64,000 bases of DNA from Clostridiaceae bacterium Marseille-Q4145 (GCA_018223365.1 JAGTTP010000002.1:496001-560000); one strand, 5' to 3'; counted from the stretch's first letter, positions 35,049 through 44,319 are shown. The notes: generated by a model not told the origin, from the sequence alone. Numbers and translations are program-made.

Positions 35049-35066
35049 GCTGCTTTCCTCTCTTTC

Positions 35067-35846
35067 TTACTCCATGTGTTGAATTGTTAATGCTGCAATT
35101 TTGCTTCTGATTTCTTTTTCTTTGGCTGCTGCCTGGTCCTTGGTATCGTCCGGCGGATTTCCCCCGGCTAATGCTTCCGGCGTGTTCTTGCAATATAATT
35201 TCGTGTAGTCCTGGACTGCTGCAACGGCGGTATTTTCTTCTCCCACCGACACGTTAAAGTATTTTGCGGCTTCCTCGCCGCTCAACCATGTTTCCGCTTC
35301 CATTAACTCTTTTATCTGCTCGATTGTTACGCCCTCTGCTAAATGTTCCTCGTAGATGCTCCAAATTCCGGCTTCTATGGCTTCCAATGTGTCCGCCATT
35401 TTGCGTAATTCGTTAGCGTTGCCCTCGCAATTGCACCACGGCTTATGTATCATCAAATAGGCGTTCTTTGGAATTGTTGGTTTGTCACTATCCACAAATG
35501 GAAAAAGTGATGCTATCGAACCGGCCAGGGCATCCACAAAACAATGTTTCTTTCCCTGGTAGCGTTTAAGCATATTGTAAATAGCAATTCCGGCAAATAC
35601 CGAACCGCCGCCGCTATTAATGTAAATGTTTAAATCTCTGCCGTTTGCTTCTGCAAGGAAATTTTTGATTGCATCCGGGTATTGGTCCTCTTCTTGCCAT
35701 GCTCCCCACCAATCCGAAACAATATCCCCGTAAAAATAAAGGTCCGCCGTTGTATCTGTGATGTTTTTAATCTCACAAAACGGCTTTACGGTTGCGGTCT
35801 TGGCATTTTTGCACGCAATAAACTGTTTTATCTGTGGCATTTCCAT
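35067..35846 (-). CDS. ClpP-like head maturation protease
   Basis: 259 aa. INSGGGSVFAGIAIYNML is the ClpP-type beta-alpha motif, FVDALAGSIASLFPF contains the nucleophile serine and NAYLMIHKPWCNCEGNA the catalytic histidine. It processes the capsid delta domain and possibly other head proteins. Its start overlaps the portal stop by 1 bp. Confidence 0.92.
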   Translation of the reverse strand: MEMPQIKQFIACKNAKTATVKPFCEIKNITDTTADLYFYGDIVSDWWGAWQEEDQYPDAIKNFLAEANGRDLNIYINSGGGSVFAGIAIYNMLKRYQGKKHCFVDALAGSIASLFPFVDSDKPTIPKNAYLMIHKPWCNCEGNANELRKMADTLEAIEAGIWSIYEEHLAEGVTIEQIKELMEAETWLSGEEAAKYFNVSVGEENTAVAAVQDYTKLYCKNTPEALAGGNPPDDTKDQAAAKEKEIRSKIAALTIQHME

Positions 35847-37108
35847 TAACCCCCTTTCATAATCTGCATATAGGCACTGGCGGCCGCTTGCATTGCCCGT
35901 TTTTCTCTGTCATTTGCTCCGGTATCATCCGGCGGCTCGTTCTGCTGCCCTACCTGGTACAATGATTGGTCCCCAACCTTGACATAGTTTAGAGATACCA
36001 ACCTTTGGTCCCCGTCCTCTACCGGGCCGTAATACATAAGTTCTCTGTATTCGTTAATTGTCAACGCTCCACGGTCAAACATTCCGCCGCCTATGGTTTC
36101 CCTTGTCTGCAATGTGGCATACTGTAAAAGGTTTGCCACAAAATCAATGCGGTTTCCGTAACCAATTTCACGGGGCGTTAAGAGTTTAAATGTAAACTCA
36201 TAGGACAATTGCACGCTGATAGGTTCAATTACATTCTCGTAAAATGAAATAAACTCGGTATCGTTTAGCGTGGAAGTCAATATTTTGTCATTCACGCCGT
36301 AATAACGATATATGTTATCCCGTAAGAATGTAATTTGGTTTGTCGGTATGCTCGGCGTTCTCTGTGAGATTTCTTTAAACTCCACCGTGTTATCAATTGC
36401 GGCAATTCCCCCGGCGTTGTCCTTGTTCATATAGGCATCCTGGAAATTCCGGGCTATTTCTTTCAATTCTTTATCATCTGCGATATTGTTATATTTCAAA
36501 TACCCGGCTAAAGAATTTGAACGGTTTACAATGTTCTTTATTGTTTCCCCGGATGTTTCTATGAGGTCCAGGCTTCTTTTTAACTCCATATCCGGCGTTG
36601 TTCCCAGGAAACGGCGTTTATTATATCTCGCCTTAACATGGATTACATTTTGGTATGGCACGGTGTACGTTTTTCCGTCATAATCCCAACGGAAGCGGAA
36701 AAGGATGTTATTTTTATCATCCTCAAAAATCCTATATGATGTTGTGGTAATCGGTTGGATGCTCTCAACCCTGGTAAAATCCTTGTTCCAAAAAATCACG
36801 GAAAAGGAATTGGATGTATAAACCAAATCAACGGCAATACGGTATAAAAAATCATAGGTTGACATTTCCGGGCATGGGCGTAAAGATAAAAGCCTTGCAA
36901 GGTAATCATTTTTAATTACCATGCCTTTTTCATCCTTACGGATTACCTGGGGTTTCAACTTGCCAACATTCTTTCCGATTGCATCCGCAATTGCTCCCAC
37001 AATGTCATTATCCCGTAATGTTCCCGTTGGCTCATACTCTCCACGGCTCAATAGTAGGGGTCTGTACTTTGCCCGGAATGAATTTAATACATTTGCGATA
37101 ATTCCCGT
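35846..37108 (-). CDS. Portal protein, HK97 family, probable non-AUG start
   Basis: About 420 aa. TPDMELKRSLDLIETSGETIKNIVNRSNSLAGYLKY and SIPTNQITFLRDNIYRYYGVNDKIL are portal-family segments. The frame is open beyond the first TTG (37051), which has no ribosome site, and codes for sensible portal-like sequence (GIIANVLNSFRAKYRPLLLS) up to 37127. Six bp after GGGGGAG stands an ACG (37106-37108) exactly where an ATG would be expected. So translation probably starts at ACG, or an ATG has mutated. The C-terminus is helical, ending QAAASAYMQIMKGG. Confidence 0.85.
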   Translation of the reverse strand, partial: TGIIANVLNSFRAKYRPLLLSRGEYEPTGTLRDNDIVGAIADAIGKNVGKLKPQVIRKDEKGMVIKNDYLARLLSLRPCPEMSTYDFLYRIAVDLVYTSNSFSVIFWNKDFTRVESIQPITTTSYRIFEDDKNNILFRFRWDYDGKTYTVPYQNVIHVKARYNKRRFLGTTPDMELKRSLDLIETSGETIKNIVNRSNSLAGYLKYNNIADDKELKEIARNFQDAYMNKDNAGGIAAIDNTVEFKEISQRTPSIPTNQITFLRDNIYRYYGVNDKILTSTLNDTEFISFYENVIEPISVQLSYEFTFKLLTPREIGYGNRIDFVANLLQYATLQTRETIGGGMFDRGALTINEYRELMYYGPVEDGDQRLVSLNYVKVGDQSLYQVGQQNEPPDDTGANDREKRAMQAAASAYMQIMKGG

Positions 37109-37228
37109 TTTCTTCTCCCCCTTTCTTCAAAAATAGGGCCAGTTTTCCCACACCAACATTCTATAATGTTTCGTGTTGAAATTCTGACCCACTTTAATAC
37201 TGCTGCCGCAACGCATTTTCCCTTGCAT

Positions 37229-38899
37229 CTATGCGGTTTCTTTGCTTATATTCAATAATTTCTTGCCTATCTCATTGTGGTACTTGGAAACCATTGTGAG
37301 GGCATCAAACACACTCATAGCCCCGTCTATCCTCATACGCTTTTCAATTTTTACGGGTTTCATTCTGCTATCGTTTAGGTTAATATCCACCGCCACGTTA
37401 AGGAAATGTGCCGCCAACATGGAATTGTCCCCAAAATCAAAAAGCCCGTCTTTTAAATTCCCCTCAAACTCATGTAATATAGGTGTGAGGTTCGTTCCCT
37501 GGTATACATCATCCGTGTGAAACCCGGCGGTTTTCAAATCTTCCACAAGGTAATTTGCCGAATACCTATCATAGCCGATTTTTAGCGGTTTGATTTTATA
37601 CACTTTCACAAGTTCGATAAACCAATTGTAAACATCCTTATAGTCCACCTGGTTTTCCCCGGATATGAACAAAAAACCCCGGTCCCTATATATGTTGTAC
37701 GGCGTGTTGTCCTCGTTAATTGCCACTTCATACCGCTTTTGTGGCATATAAAACCGTGTGAATATATGGTTTATTCCGTCCCGGTTTATTACAATGCTTG
37801 CTGCGGTTAAATCCGTGGTTCTTGATAGGTCGATACCGCCCACACAATAGCATCCTTTAAAATCTTCCAGGGATAACGGCTTTTCTTCGTGTACGCATTT
37901 CATAACATCCCAATAATCCAACCATGCCACGGCTGAATTTTGTTTGATGTTACAAAACTTTGTCATAAACTCAACCTTTTTCGAGATTGAATTTCTTGCA
38001 ATCTCTATTTGCTCCAAATAGTATTCCGCCGATACGGACACGCCCAAATTTGGGTTGCTCTTCTTTAATTCCTCTATGCTATCCCATTTCTCTATATCGT
38101 CTATCATGTAAATAAAAGGCAAAAGCCGTTTTTCTCTGCTATTGCCCTTTAGAAATGCCGTTGCCCTTTTAAATAATTCATCAAAAATTCCGTCATTCAC
38201 ATATCCGGCGGTTGCAATGGATATTATTAACGGCTGCTTTCTCGCTCCCAGGGCGGAAGTCATAACCTCGTATTGCTTCAATCCCTGGTCTCCCGGCCAC
38301 GCTTCCATTTCGTCATTGACTACCAATTGAGGGTTGAAACCGTCCGATTTCTTAGAGTTGAAAGCAATCTTTTTTACGCTTGTATTGAAAGCCTTTATGT
38401 AAATATCACTCCGGCGTTTTTTTGTGATACTGTCTAATTCATCATCTGATTGCACAATCTGATAAAAGGCATCATACACCAAATCCGCCTGGTCTAACTT
38501 CGGTGCAAGGAAATAAACCTTTGCCCCATATTCCCCGTCTACGTATGTCATGTATGCGGCTATCGCTGCGGCAAAAAGTGTTTTACCGTTCTTACGGGCA
38601 ACAATTATAAAAACCTCTCTAAACTGCCTATACCCGGTTGTTTTGTCCATAATGCCAAATATGGCGGACACAATAGCCTTTTGCCACAATTCCAGGTGTA
38701 AAAGGTCGCTCCGTCCCTCTGAATGGTGGCAAAAATTTTCTATGAATTTTATAGCCTTGTTCGCTTTTTTCTCGTTAAATTCCCACTCGCCATTTAATAG
38801 CCCGGTTGTCAAAATTTCAAAACACAACCGCACCCATACACCCACAATTACTTCTTTTTTTTGGATTGCTTCATGGTATTTAAAAATCCAATTATCCAT
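37229..38899 (-). CDS. terL: Terminase large subunit
   Basis: 556 aa. The ATPase domain has REVFIIVARKNGKTLFAAAIAAYM (Walker A) and NPQLVVNDEMEAWPGDQG (Walker B-like region). The nuclease domain has GGIDLSRTTDLTAASIVI and a late FDALTMVSKYHNE. It cuts and packages phage DNA. The mechanism (cos or pac) cannot be told; an HNH protein encoded nearby suggests cos-type packaging in the HK97 style. It lies 3 bp after the small subunit. Confidence 0.94.
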   Translation of the reverse strand: MDNWIFKYHEAIQKKEVIVGVWVRLCFEILTTGLLNGEWEFNEKKANKAIKFIENFCHHSEGRSDLLHLELWQKAIVSAIFGIMDKTTGYRQFREVFIIVARKNGKTLFAAAIAAYMTYVDGEYGAKVYFLAPKLDQADLVYDAFYQIVQSDDELDSITKKRRSDIYIKAFNTSVKKIAFNSKKSDGFNPQLVVNDEMEAWPGDQGLKQYEVMTSALGARKQPLIISIATAGYVNDGIFDELFKRATAFLKGNSREKRLLPFIYMIDDIEKWDSIEELKKSNPNLGVSVSAEYYLEQIEIARNSISKKVEFMTKFCNIKQNSAVAWLDYWDVMKCVHEEKPLSLEDFKGCYCVGGIDLSRTTDLTAASIVINRDGINHIFTRFYMPQKRYEVAINEDNTPYNIYRDRGFLFISGENQVDYKDVYNWFIELVKVYKIKPLKIGYDRYSANYLVEDLKTAGFHTDDVYQGTNLTPILHEFEGNLKDGLFDFGDNSMLAAHFLNVAVDINLNDSRMKPVKIEKRMRIDGAMSVFDALTMVSKYHNEIGKKLLNISKETA

Positions 38900-38902
38900 T
38901 AA

Positions 38903-39292
38903 CTATTCATCCCGTAACGCCGCCAAACGGTCCACTTTTTCTTTTTCTTTTGGCGGTAAATACTCAATGAGTGAGTGGATAATTGCGGTATATTGGCGTG
39001 AATATTTCTCGTAAATTTGGGTTGAGGGGTGGGCTTTTACAAATTTCTGTGATGCGTTCACGGTTTCCGTTGTAAGGCCCTCTTTTTTCAATTCTTCTTT
39101 CGCCTGGAAACAAGCCACTTTTAAAAACGCCGCTTCCTCAATCAGTGAATTTATAAGGGTTTTCTTGTTTTCATCATCAACCCCAACGAACATTTTTTCT
39201 AAAAACTCTATCTCTTTTTTAATCCTCGCATTTGTTAATTTGTTCGGTCTTTTTTTCTTATTTTCTGTTAAATCATTCTTGCTTTCTGCCAT
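38903..39292 (-). CDS. Terminase small subunit (P27 type)
   Basis: 129 aa, basic, helical: NKLTNARIKKEIEFLEKMFVGVDDENKKTLINSLIEEAAFLKVACFQAKEELKKEG with a late QKFVKAHPSTQIYEKYSRQYTAII, matching the P27-like small terminase family. It would recognise the packaging site and recruit TerL. Confidence 0.82.
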   Translation of the reverse strand: MAESKNDLTENKKKRPNKLTNARIKKEIEFLEKMFVGVDDENKKTLINSLIEEAAFLKVACFQAKEELKKEGLTTETVNASQKFVKAHPSTQIYEKYSRQYTAIIHSLIEYLPPKEKEKVDRLAALRDE

Positions 39293-39305
39293 AAATATAC
39301 CCCCC

Positions 39306-39710
39306 TCATATGCGTGCGACCTTGCGGAGTTTTTTTGAGGTAACTCCCTCGGTTCTTTTGCCCGGGGTCAAATTCTGCACCCCGGGGGTGTGGTCTGCTT
39401 TATTATTTTCTTTCGGCGGTAATAAATTTCCGTTTGCATCATACTGATAACGCATTGGTGTATGTGCCGCCTTGTGTTCTTTGTTGTGGCAATCCTCACA
39501 AACATATTCCAGGTTGTCCAGGTTCAATGTTATGTTTGGGTTGTTGATATTGCCCGGCGTAATATATTCTTTGTGATGCACAATGTAACCCGGCTTATAT
39601 ATTCCTCTCGCCTTGCACCGCTCACACAATCCGTTACTCCTGGTTATTACTTGTTGCCTTGCTCTCTTCCATGCGGCGGACTTATAAAAGCCCTTTGCAT
39701 ATTCTTTCAC
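39306..39710 (-). CDS. HNH endonuclease
   Basis: 134 aa. CERCKARG...YIVHHKEYITPGNINNPNITLNLDNLEYVCEDCHNKEH contains the HNH/betabetaalpha-Me site with two zinc-binding CxxC pairs. It sits next to the terminase genes, as in HK97-like phages, where HNH proteins stimulate terminase cos cleavage. Confidence 0.92.
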   Translation of the reverse strand: MKEYAKGFYKSAAWKRARQQVITRSNGLCERCKARGIYKPGYIVHHKEYITPGNINNPNITLNLDNLEYVCEDCHNKEHKAAHTPMRYQYDANGNLLPPKENNKADHTPGVQNLTPGKRTEGVTSKKLRKVARI

Positions 39711-39740
39711 GGTCCCACCGCCCTTTCTGTAAATGGTTTA

Positions 39741-39771
39741 TGGGTTATGCGTATTGCTACCCCATAACCCA
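39741..39771. repeat. Inverted repeat upstream of the HNH gene
   Basis: TGGGTTATG (39741-39749) and CATAACCCA (39763-39771), 9-bp stem and 13-nt loop. The 85-bp gap around it holds nothing else. It could be a terminator, a leader structure or part of the packaging site. Confidence 0.5.
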
Positions 39772-39795
39772 ATTATAAATTCTTTTGCCTTGCTA

Positions 39796-40173
39796 TTATG
39801 TCCCCGTTGTACTGCTGCATCCGGTATTCTTTTTAGTCCTGCTGCCGCCGGGCAACATTCCTAACCCCTCGGCAACTGCGGTTATAAATTCATTGCGGTA
39901 ATCGTAGAATTGACGGCGGCCACACATCACATCATAAATACTTTCATACGGCGTACAATGAACCACGCTTTTATATATTTGTTTCTGCATCTGCTCCCGT
40001 GCCGTTTCGCTTTCTATGTTGTGGCATGAATTATTAAGGGCTTCATCTATCACGCTATAAGCCATACGGTCAAATGCTGATGCGTTCCCGTTAAGCATCC
40101 GGCGTTTGCGTTTCTCGTTGCCCTGGATAATCTTTTTTACTGTGGCTTTAATATCATCATCAATTCTTTGCAA
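39796..40173 (-). CDS. Hypothetical phage protein (late-regulator position)
   Basis: 125 aa with a TTG start at 40173, five bases after a run of seven Gs that serves as ribosome site. The N-terminus is basic (VKKIIQGNEKRKRRMLNGNA), the middle helical with conserved-looking YDYRNEFITAVAEGLGM. Many siphophages encode an ArpU/RinA-like late activator just before the packaging genes, and this protein is in that place, but I see no clear HTH and make no call. Confidence 0.55.
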   Translation of the reverse strand: MQRIDDDIKATVKKIIQGNEKRKRRMLNGNASAFDRMAYSVIDEALNNSCHNIESETAREQMQKQIYKSVVHCTPYESIYDVMCGRRQFYDYRNEFITAVAEGLGMLPGGSRTKKNTGCSSTTGT

Positions 40174-40191
40174 TACTGCCCCCCCAATCCG

Positions 40192-40584
40192 CTATTCTTC
40201 GTATGTGGTCTTTTTATTCTCTGACCGTTCAACCTTAATACTTTCTTTCGCCATTTTAGAAACCTTTGCTTTTACTCCATGCCCCACATCAACGGTAATA
40301 CCTTTCATGTGCTTATCCTCGATTGCATCAACGGTTGCAATTAAAAGATTAACCACATCTTCCGCAACGGGCTTTTCTGCACCGCCGCCGAATAATTCGT
40401 TTACTCTTTTCTTTGCCTTGTCTTTTCTCTCTTTTGCTTTGGCGTATGCTTGTGCTTGCTCACATTCGCACTCACACGTTACCGCTTCGTTAATCTGCCC
40501 TTGCTCCCACTCTTCCGGGACCTGTATTATTTTGGTCTGTCCACAAAAGGAACATGAACCCGTCTTTTCTACTTTTGCACTCAT
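40192..40584 (-). CDS. Hypothetical protein with N-terminal zinc-binding motif
   Basis: 130 aa. CSFCGQT...EAVTCECECEQAQA is a Cys4-type knuckle at residues 11-37. The remainder is helical and basic. It lies in the early-replication operon, overlapping the nuclease gene by 4 bp. Function unknown; a DNA- or RNA-binding accessory is the likely class. Confidence 0.6.
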   Translation of the reverse strand: MSAKVEKTGSCSFCGQTKIIQVPEEWEQGQINEAVTCECECEQAQAYAKAKERKDKAKKRVNELFGGGAEKPVAEDVVNLLIATVDAIEDKHMKGITVDVGHGVKAKVSKMAKESIKVERSENKKTTYEE

Positions 40585-41339
40585 GCTTTTGTCCTCTCTT
40601 TCTTTCCTACCTCGTAGGCTTTCATAGCAACCGTTAATACTGCTGCCGACTGCTCCACCGTCAATTGTTGTTCCTTTACCAAAAACGCTAAATTTTCGTT
40701 GATGCTCTCCAATGTTTCTTCCAGGCTGTCATTGCATAGCCCTTTGCCACATGAAAGATAAATGATTTTACGCCTTATGTCTGCCGTTATCCCTTTAAGT
40801 TCCACCATAACATCCGCCAATATTTCATTCATGGTTCTTTCTTCTCTTGCCGGATTAAAATATTTACATTCCTGGCACTCTTCCCGGTGGAACATACGGG
40901 ACCTTAAATTGATACCGTCACACATTCCGGCAATCCACGGTGCATTTATGCACGCTTTCTTTGGCATTCGTCCCGGTTCTGTGAGATATGTCAATATCTC
41001 TTCCCCGGCTTCCTCTGCTCCATAGCACACCGCCGTTTTATAGCCTTGTGCATTAAGCATTGCCATATACTCTTCCTGTGCTTTCGTTGCCTTGTTCTTG
41101 CCAAACTTTAATTCGATATAAAGCCCGTGAAATCCGTTATTTGCAACGGGTGGACATATATCCGGCACACCACTTTTAAGACCGGCCGCCTTTAATATTC
41201 CGCCATTGCTCCTTTTGCCCTCGTTTGGCACATGGTACATCAACGCCAATTCCGGCAATATGCTTTCTATCCTTTTCGCCCAATTGAAAAGGTTTATTTG
41301 CTCTGTTGTTTCGCTTCTCTTCATGTTCTGCATACTCAT
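40581..41339 (-). CDS. VRR-NUC domain nuclease with C-terminal extension
   Basis: 252 aa. Residues 1-115 form a VRR-NUC (PD-(D/E)XK) fold: EQINLFNWAKRI, MYHVPNEGKRSNGGILKAAGLKSGVPDICPP and LYIELKFGKNKATKAQEEYM. An unrelated C-terminal part holds cysteines (CDGINLRSRMFHREECQECKYF) and a helical domain. Phage VRR-NUC proteins are often Holliday-junction resolvase-like. The C-terminal section looks like a second small gene joined in frame. Confidence 0.82.
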   Translation of the reverse strand: MSMQNMKRSETTEQINLFNWAKRIESILPELALMYHVPNEGKRSNGGILKAAGLKSGVPDICPPVANNGFHGLYIELKFGKNKATKAQEEYMAMLNAQGYKTAVCYGAEEAGEEILTYLTEPGRMPKKACINAPWIAGMCDGINLRSRMFHREECQECKYFNPAREERTMNEILADVMVELKGITADIRRKIIYLSCGKGLCNDSLEETLESINENLAFLVKEQQLTVEQSAAVLTVAMKAYEVGKKERTKA

Positions 41340-41506
41340 GTTTCATATTCCGCCTTTTCTTTCCGGTATTTGCAGTAATGCCACACGCAATTTACCTTGT
41401 ATTGATTTTCGTTGTATTTCTCGCTTGCACACGTTCCGTTGTCCCTGGAATAAATACACCTTTTGCAATAATCCGGGTGCGTGGGGAATAATATAATTTT
41501 CCCCAT
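41336..41506 (-). CDS. 56-aa cysteine-rich phage protein
   Basis: MGKIILFPTHPDYCKRCIYSR...CASEKYNENQYKVNCVWHYCKYRKEKAEYET. Five cysteines and a histidine suggest a zinc-binding knuckle. Its stop overlaps the nuclease ATG (ATGA), and it starts 6 bp after the ParB-like gene, so it is part of the same operon. Function unknown. Confidence 0.6.
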   Translation of the reverse strand: MGKIILFPTHPDYCKRCIYSRDNGTCASEKYNENQYKVNCVWHYCKYRKEKAEYET

Positions 41507-41512
41507 ACCCGT

Positions 41513-42439
41513 TTAATCTTCCTCTAAGGCGTATTCACGCTTGCGGCGTTTGCAATCTTCCAACATCCGTTCCAAAATGCCCGTTTCCTCTTCGGAAAGA
41601 TAGATATAATATTTTTCAAGCATTTTTATGGCGTGTAATTTCTTGGCATTTGCCTTTTCTTCCTCGGATGTGTCGGTATCTGACACATTTTGTTCTTTGG
41701 CTATGTCCTCGGCGTTCTTACGCTTCTTTTTCTTCTCCTCGGACATCTGTTTTATCTCTTCGCTCTTTATATCCGCCCCGGCTTCAACTGCTGCCGCAAC
41801 CTCTTTTTGTGCATCCTCGGATAATCTACTTGTTTCATAGGCACTTGTAATTTTCATATTGCCTTTTTCAAACTGCTCTTTTACCTCTTCCGTGGCATTG
41901 TTGTTAATTGCTTCCAACTGTGCAATCTTGGTTGGTTTCTCCCCCAGGACTGCCGCCACGTAATCCCTAACCCTTTTTCCCTCTTCCAGGACTAACAATT
42001 TTTCCTTTCTCGCCTGGGTCAATACCTCTTTCCAATCCGCCGCCTGGTTCATCAAATCGTAATCGGTCATTTTTCGGTTAAAGGTGTTGCCGATTAGCAA
42101 GGATAATCTAAATTGTGTTTCTGTCATATCCTTAAAGCGGCACGGAATAGCCTTTGTAATTTCTTCGTGTCCCTCGTCCTTTAAGATTTTAAGGGCTTCA
42201 CGCCGTCTATGTCCGCCGGAAAGAAGATACTCCCCGTTTACCCGGCCAATGATTAAAGGCTCTTGCAATCCGTCCATAAGAATTGATGTTGCCAATTCTT
42301 CCAAATCGTCCATGCTATAACGGTTGTGCTTCGTAACTTTGATTTCGTCCAGGTTAAGGGTTATTGCTTCGTAGTTGTCTACGCCCTCAACTGCTGCCCT
42401 GGTTGCTCCGTTCATAAGGTCCATAATATTAAAGCCCAT
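41513..42439 (-). CDS. ParB/Spo0J-like partition protein
   Basis: 308 aa. LNLDEIKVTKHNRYSMDDLEELATSILMDGLQEPLIIG and the GGHRRREALKIL box form the ParB nuclease-like (CTP-binding) domain. An HTH-like middle section and a long acidic, lysine-rich C-terminus (EEKKKKRKNAEDIAKEQ) follow. Encoded right after ParA, it should bind a centromere-like site; none was located with certainty. Confidence 0.88.
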   Translation of the reverse strand: MGFNIMDLMNGATRAAVEGVDNYEAITLNLDEIKVTKHNRYSMDDLEELATSILMDGLQEPLIIGRVNGEYLLSGGHRRREALKILKDEGHEEITKAIPCRFKDMTETQFRLSLLIGNTFNRKMTDYDLMNQAADWKEVLTQARKEKLLVLEEGKRVRDYVAAVLGEKPTKIAQLEAINNNATEEVKEQFEKGNMKITSAYETSRLSEDAQKEVAAAVEAGADIKSEEIKQMSEEKKKKRKNAEDIAKEQNVSDTDTSEEEKANAKKLHAIKMLEKYYIYLSEEETGILERMLEDCKRRKREYALEED

Positions 42440-42440
42440 G

Positions 42441-43271
42441 TTATCCCCTCTCTTTCTGCTCTGCTGCCATGTGTGGTTTATTCATGTATTCCAGGATGAA
42501 ATTTTTATATCCTTGTGCCGCTCCGCTTCTCACGCAATAGGCTATTGGCGTTTTGTGGTAAAATGTACTGTCTTTTACTTTCTTGGAATGGCGTATGATT
42601 GTATTAAATACGGGCAATCCGCTTTTTTCTCTCAACCATGTTTCCGCCGCTTCGCTTGTGTCTGATTTCTCATAGTCCGTAATAAGCACCCCGGCAATGT
42701 GGGCTTTGCGGTTCAACTGCCTAACATTGTTTACCTGGTCCACCAATTCTTCCAATCCGTCCAGGGAATAGCAATCTAAATTCACGGGTATAACAATTTC
42801 ATCCGCTGCCACAAGGGCGTTTATTACATTCATGCCTAAATCCGGGGCGTTGTCTATGATGCAGTAATCATAATTTCCAAATGGCGGCGTATTCTTTAAT
42901 TCCTCAAATGCCCGGCGGTATCTGTCATGTTGTGGCGTTTCCGTGTCCGCCTTAATCTCCAATTCCGCCAACTCCATAAAATAATTGCATGGCACAATGT
43001 CCAAATTCTCAATTTTCGTGTGTCTTATTGTGTTTCCCCGGAATGTGGCTCTTTTTAATACTGCTGCCGCCGGGGCTTCTGTACTCCCCAGGTATTGATT
43101 AAATAAGCGGCTTGCGTTTCCTTGCTTGTCATTGTCGAACAAAAGGACTTTTCCCGGCTTAACTGCTCCACGCTTTGATTTAAACCCGGTTGCCAATAAT
43201 TCCGCCATGCTGACCGCCGTTGTGGTCTTGGCACATCCGCCCTTTAGGTTCAATGTGCAAATAATTTTCAT
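42441..43271 (-). CDS. ParA-family partition ATPase
   Basis: 276 aa. The deviant Walker A is CTLNLKGGCAKTTTAVSMAELL, followed by LLFDNDKQGNAS and YDYCIIDNAPDLGMNVINALVAADEIVIPV. It should segregate the extrachromosomal phage genome with ParB. It overlaps the Rep gene by 4 bp. No N-terminal HTH is present, so autoregulation by ParA itself is unlikely. Confidence 0.9.
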   Translation of the reverse strand: MKIICTLNLKGGCAKTTTAVSMAELLATGFKSKRGAVKPGKVLLFDNDKQGNASRLFNQYLGSTEAPAAAVLKRATFRGNTIRHTKIENLDIVPCNYFMELAELEIKADTETPQHDRYRRAFEELKNTPPFGNYDYCIIDNAPDLGMNVINALVAADEIVIPVNLDCYSLDGLEELVDQVNNVRQLNRKAHIAGVLITDYEKSDTSEAAETWLREKSGLPVFNTIIRHSKKVKDSTFYHKTPIAYCVRSGAAQGYKNFILEYMNKPHMAAEQKERG

Positions 43272-44188
43272 GCTTTGTTCCCTCGCTTTCTTTTTTGTGG
43301 CTTGCCTTTCGGCTTCTCGCCCTTTTTAACCATACGGGCGTATATGTAAAAGGCTGCGTTTACTCCGTTGTGCTTTACCTCTGCATCCAGGAACGTAAAG
43401 CCCGGATATGCCTTTTCCATTTCTGCTTGTAACACGCTACTATCAAAGGCCATTTTCTCCACCTTTGCTTTTCTGAATTTTGAGTAACTGCGTTTTGGTT
43501 CATCCGGCTTTTTTAAATTCTTGGACGGACACCAACGCTTTGTTCCGTGTGGGTTCTGTGTTATGTAGGTAGCAAGTCCGGTTAATAAAAAATTCTCGTC
43601 CGGGCTTATGTTCCTGGTGTTTGGTCTATCGCACTTTCCCCACATTCTTTCTAACTCGTCACGGTCTATTCCGCCGGATATGAGTAAATGAAAATGTGGG
43701 CGTGTGTATTCCTCAAATGCGATTATGTAAATATACTTTGCATTTTCTAACCCTAACTTTTTACGCTTGCGGTTTATGCGGCGTATGAAATTAACCACAT
43801 CTTTTTTTGCATCCTCGTAGGTTTCCGGCAATAACCCATTATTCCAACCAAACGTAGCCCATATATCCCCTTTTCCAAAATTGATATTGGCTAAACGGAT
43901 TAAATACCGTCTTGCGTTCTTATCGTTGAGGTTTGATTGTGACGGGCTTGTTTCTCTCTTCTTTTCCGTCTTTGGCATATCTGCTTTGAATTTAAAGGAC
44001 GGGTACACCATACTTTCAAGCAATGTTGTGTTGCTCTCTGTATTGGTGCTTTTGTATGTGGATGTTCTGTATAGGCAGTTTACCCACCCCTCTTTCATCC
44101 ACCTTTCCATTTCTGCTTCCTCTAACTTCTTGCACTGCTCCTTGTATGCTTCCTCATAATCGTAATTATCATAATATCTTTTACCCAT
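43268..44188 (-). CDS. HUH-type replication initiator (rolling-circle Rep-like)
   Basis: 306 aa. RPHFHLLISGG (about residues 166-176) carries the H-hydrophobic-H metal motif of HUH endonucleases. GLATYITQNPHGTKRW holds the candidate nucleophile tyrosine, and the basic C-terminus ends KPKGKPQKRKRGNK. The layout matches rolling-circle Rep proteins of Firmicute plasmids and phages. It would nick the origin and prime rolling-circle or theta-to-sigma replication. It heads a rep-parA-parB block. Confidence 0.75.
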   Translation of the reverse strand: MGKRYYDNYDYEEAYKEQCKKLEEAEMERWMKEGWVNCLYRTSTYKSTNTESNTTLLESMVYPSFKFKADMPKTEKKRETSPSQSNLNDKNARRYLIRLANINFGKGDIWATFGWNNGLLPETYEDAKKDVVNFIRRINRKRKKLGLENAKYIYIIAFEEYTRPHFHLLISGGIDRDELERMWGKCDRPNTRNISPDENFLLTGLATYITQNPHGTKRWCPSKNLKKPDEPKRSYSKFRKAKVEKMAFDSSVLQAEMEKAYPGFTFLDAEVKHNGVNAAFYIYARMVKKGEKPKGKPQKRKRGNKA

Positions 44189-44319
44189 TGCCCCACCTTT
44201 TCACTTATCTATCTAAAACCCACCTATCCAGGCAGATATAAAACATATATTTCTATAATGGTTGATATGTTAAGGCCCATTACAAGGACGTCTAAACCCG
44301 GTTGCACCGTCAAAAAAAA

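Noticed and set aside
37127..37216. A 29-aa gene between terminase and portal
   Set aside because: It has AAGGGA before the ATG, but is very short, shares the portal frame and has no recognisable features; left unannotated.
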